Positions 60,960 to 64,000 of a stretch of DNA of 64,000 nucleotides are shown here, piece by piece; the first letter of the stretch is position 1; the number at the start of each line of letters is the position of its first letter. A program made the position numbers and the translations under genes. The notes below the pieces were generated by a model. The model saw only the letters and a program-made list of their open reading frames with translations. It had not been told where the DNA came from and did no database searches. The DNA comes from Hydra vulgaris (Eukaryota; Cnidaria; Hydrozoa; Anthoathecata; Hydridae). The DNA lies in the NCBI RefSeq assembly GCF_038396675.1, contig NC_088920.1:63191001-63255000 (forward strand), given 5' to 3'.

Positions 60960-61900
60960 CTTGGAAAATGAAAGAAAGAAGCAAATGCAAAGTGTTAACA
61001 ATCAAAAAATCACCCAACCAACTAACTTATGAGCATATGTTAAATTTACTACTAAAAGGCTACAGTCCTATATACCTATCATCTTCTAACCAAGAACTAG
61101 ATGTTGGTATCCTAATAACAAGTAATCTATAATGATCTGTGCAATTGATACATACAGCAGCCAAAGCTAGTGCAGCACTAGCATCGCTCAAAAGAATGTT
61201 TAAATATTGGAATCCAAAAATACATAAAACACTCTATACCACATATGCTTTTTTTTGTTTCAATTCACCTCCTCAAGGCTATAAAGATCTATACAGTTGA
61301 GGAGGCTACTTCAGTTGTGGTTTCAGCCCTCTCTCAACTCTATAAACACCAAACACGAACATTGATGAACAAGGCCGCTGTGAGGAAAAACAAATTGAGC
61401 ATGGTACCACCAAGGACATGGTGGGAATCGAACTTGGAACTTCTTGCATATGAGGTAAACGATCTACTACTACACATATGTGAGGCCACATAAGGAATAT
61501 GGTAAGCCTGCATGGACTCCAATAAACAAAGCTGACAAAAAGATACCTTAAATTGTTTAAAGTAGAGCCACTAAATAATGCTATTCAATAAGGGGCCTTA
61601 GATATGAAGAACAACTAGCTTCCCTTAACATCCAATCAGTCAAAGACAGAAGTAGAAGAGCTGGCGCAACTCAATATTTTAAGGTAATCACATGTCAACA
61701 TTTCATTCTGGTTTCACCCACTACATAAGTCTAGCTTTGGTGACCGCCCTGGTCCAGCTAGTGCAGTTAGGAAAAATAAAGAGCGAATGATCAAACATTC
61801 AACACAAAACTGTCACTAAAGAAAACTTTTTTTTCTTAAAGCAAGTAGTTGACACTTGGAATAAAATAAAAGATGCTGTCAAAAACAACTTAATACACCT
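60960..61900 (+). pseudogene. LINE ORF2 C-terminal region split by a SINE
   Basis: Plus frame KCKVLTIKKSPNQLTYEHML, ELDVGILITSNL, AAKASAALASLKRMFKYWN, HKTLYTTY, then a 233-bp insertion, then RPHKEYGKPAWTPINKADKK, later SVKDRSRRAGATQYFKV and KQVVDTWNKIKDAVKN. Matches the RT-to-C-terminus order of CR1-like LINEs. Removing the inserted SINE with one target copy restores YTTYVRPHKEYG. Other stops and shifts are present. Confidence 0.8.
61248..61472 (-). mobile_element. tRNA-derived SINE, 5'-truncated
   Basis: CACATATG flanks it exactly (61240-61247 and 61473-61480), an 8-bp target duplication. On the minus strand it starts with a tRNA 3' half: TACCTCATATGCAAG, then the polymerase III B box GTTCGATTCCCAC (61421-61433), continues with a non-tRNA body, and ends in an A-run (plus-strand T-run at 61249-61257). 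The A box is missing or degenerate. Inserted into the LINE reading frame. Confidence 0.82.
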
Positions 61901-62008
61901 AACTCTAACACATAGAATAATGGAAAATGTAGATTATTAGAGTAATAGAATATTATGATTAATAGAAAAAGTCAATTAGAGCTGGAGTGATAGCGAGTAA
62001 CGAAAAAC

Positions 62009-62756
<748 letters not shown>

Positions 62757-63033
62757 TAAGAATTATGAAAAACGTCAATCGGCTTTGGCTAATGCAAGAG
62801 AACTTAAACATATTCATGGTTTTACAAAAGTTTACGTTCGACCAGATCAAACTGAAAATGAAAGAATAGCTCTCTCTAAACTTCATGCTGAATGTAGAAT
62901 TAGAAACAATGCTCTTCCGAATTCTTTTGATGATCCGCAAGGGAGGCGACTCAATTGGGGTACAAGAGATGGAAAAAAAGGATTTTGGTCTGTGCGATCT
63001 GGTTCAATTCGATGGATCGAACACAAAGAATAG
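62757..63033 (+). CDS. LINE ORF1 C-terminal part
   Basis: Open frame from the edge of the TA array: [69 protein letters not shown], stop TAG at 63031-63033. The 5' part is replaced by the TA array, so the element seems truncated or interrupted there. Family role: an ORF1-type nucleic-acid-binding protein made before ORF2; the assignment rests on position in front of ORF2. Confidence 0.7.
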
Positions 63034-64000
63034 AACATCTAACCCTAACATTTATAGTCCTCCACCTTTTTCATCTAGTTACTCTTTATTTGAACTTAAA
63101 TGTCTTTATTTTAATCCAACATCTTTGGATAATAAATGGGATGAATTCCAAGCTAGAATTGCATCACTAGATTACCCGCACATCATTGCAGTTACAGAAA
63201 CATGGTTCACCGCGACATCTTTAACAAATCTAGAAAATTACACTGTGTATCTTCGAAACAGGACAACTCGTGGAGGAGGTGTAGCCATTTACGTTAGAAA
63301 AGACATTCATTCATATGAATGTGAGTTCAGTGATAAACAGATGGGTGAGCAAATATGGTGTCAGGTTTCAATTGGAAATGATGTTTTGCTAATTGGTTGT
63401 ATTTATCGCCAACCATTCACTCTATATGAGTCTGATTTACAAATCAACAAGTCAATCAAACGTGCTAAAGCTCTGATTGATAATGGTAAATTTACAAGTG
63501 TTCTCCTAGTTGGTGATTTTAATCATAGTGATATTAGCTGGTGTAATTTGGGCGGAAAATGTAAATATGGCAAACAATCTAGTCAAATTTTTTTAGATAC
63601 TATAAATGATTGCTTCCTATCTCAGTTTGTCACAGAACCAACGTTTATCAATAACACACTTGACCTGGTGCTCTCTGATGACCCTGATCGTATTTATAAC
63701 GTTACGATTGGTCCTCCACTTGGTTGTACACAAAAAAATCATTTCCATAATTCACTTTTATGGGATTTTAGACTTAAAACATCGACCAAAATAATTAGTC
63801 ATCACAAAGTGAATTACATCTATGATAAAGGTGACTATAATGCCATCAGTGAGGGTCTAAAAATGATTGATTGGCCGAAATTATTTACAAATAAATCAGC
63901 AGATGAAAGCTTTGAACTATTTAAAGACATTTACATTTCATTGGTTGAACATCACATTCCTAAATACAATATGTCCTTTAGTTTGAAAAAACGTGATCCA
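62969..64000 (+). CDS. LINE ORF2 endonuclease domain (runs off window)
   Basis: 344 codons with no stop from ATG 62969 ([15 protein letters not shown]) to the window edge, overlapping ORF1 by 65 nt in another frame. Apurinic-endonuclease-like motifs: VTETWF with Glu about 77, [30 protein letters not shown] with Asp about 183, [10 protein letters not shown], and QKNHFHN with His about 258, where many relatives have S-D-H. Role: nicks target DNA for target-primed reverse transcription. The RT domain should follow outside the window. Alternative start downstream possible. Confidence 0.85.
   Translation, partial: MEKKDFGLCDLVQFDGSNTKNRTSNPNIYSPPPFSSSYSLFELKCLYFNPTSLDNKWDEFQARIASLDYPHIIAVTETWFTATSLTNLENYTVYLRNRTTRGGGVAIYVRKDIHSYECEFSDKQMGEQIWCQVSIGNDVLLIGCIYRQPFTLYESDLQINKSIKRAKALIDNGKFTSVLLVGDFNHSDISWCNLGGKCKYGKQSSQIFLDTINDCFLSQFVTEPTFINNTLDLVLSDDPDRIYNVTIGPPLGCTQKNHFHNSLLWDFRLKTSTKIISHHKVNYIYDKGDYNAISEGLKMIDWPKLFTNKSADESFELFKDIYISLVEHHIPKYNMSFSLKKRDP

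Noticed and set aside
61421..61472. Functional tRNA gene
   Set aside because: Only the B-box half is tRNA-like; it lacks a 5' acceptor arm and A box and is part of a SINE with target duplication.

Overview
The window looks like nuclear DNA of an AT-rich, transposon-loaded invertebrate, most probably a Hydra-like cnidarian. Evidence: very low GC, long (TA)n arrays at seven sites, small exons with GT-AG introns, one-Ig-domain-per-exon architecture, and hAT, Tc1/mariner, CR1-like LINE and palindromic MITE sequences throughout. The organism is an inference; nothing bacterial (operons, Shine-Dalgarno sites, CRISPR) and no rRNA or intact tRNA gene was seen.

Layout. 1-1.9 kb: decayed copy (A) of a transposase-like family. 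1.9-7 kb: a 114-bp tandem repeat and a (TA)n array carrying a Tc1-like element (2404-3786) and an almost intact hAT element (3963-6966, perfect 8-bp target duplication TATACATA). 8.6-20.2 kb (+): the main host gene, an immunoglobulin-superfamily type I membrane protein whose nine visible exons (six Ig domains, one transmembrane exon, two cytoplasmic exons) join in a single consistent phase to a stop at 20232; its large introns hold minisatellites and an antisense LINE (15.7-18.7 kb). 20.8-24 kb (-): two different decayed hAT transposases. 25.1-28.5 kb: copy B of the same family as A, with terminal inverted repeats. 29.6-30.5 kb: a MITE. 33.3-36.7 kb: a DNA transposon with ~180-bp terminal inverted repeats and a six-exon gene of 665 codons with no disabling change. 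38-47.6 kb: MITEs, fragments of hAT, mariner and LINEs, and a 5'-truncated LINE (46.0-47.6). 48.3-51.9 kb (-): exons of an unrecognised gene ending in an octapeptide array, with a tandemly duplicated exon pair. 52.3-58.1 kb: decayed hAT, mariner and two further copies (C, D) of the A/B family. 58.7-60 kb: a cluster of three adjoining hairpins and (TA)n arrays. 60-62 kb: LINE remains, one interrupted by a tRNA-derived SINE with an 8-bp target duplication. 62-64 kb: a compound (TA)n array followed by a LINE with overlapping ORF1 and ORF2; the endonuclease frame stays open to the window edge.

Most striking: (1) the intact long-TIR transposon at 33.3-36.7 kb, whose protein I cannot place in a named superfamily; (2) four copies of a family sharing a D-28-residues-C-x2-x-H spacing, one with recognisable TIRs; (3) the Ig receptor, with an unusual first domain and a long cytoplasmic tail rich in phospho-acceptor-like motifs.
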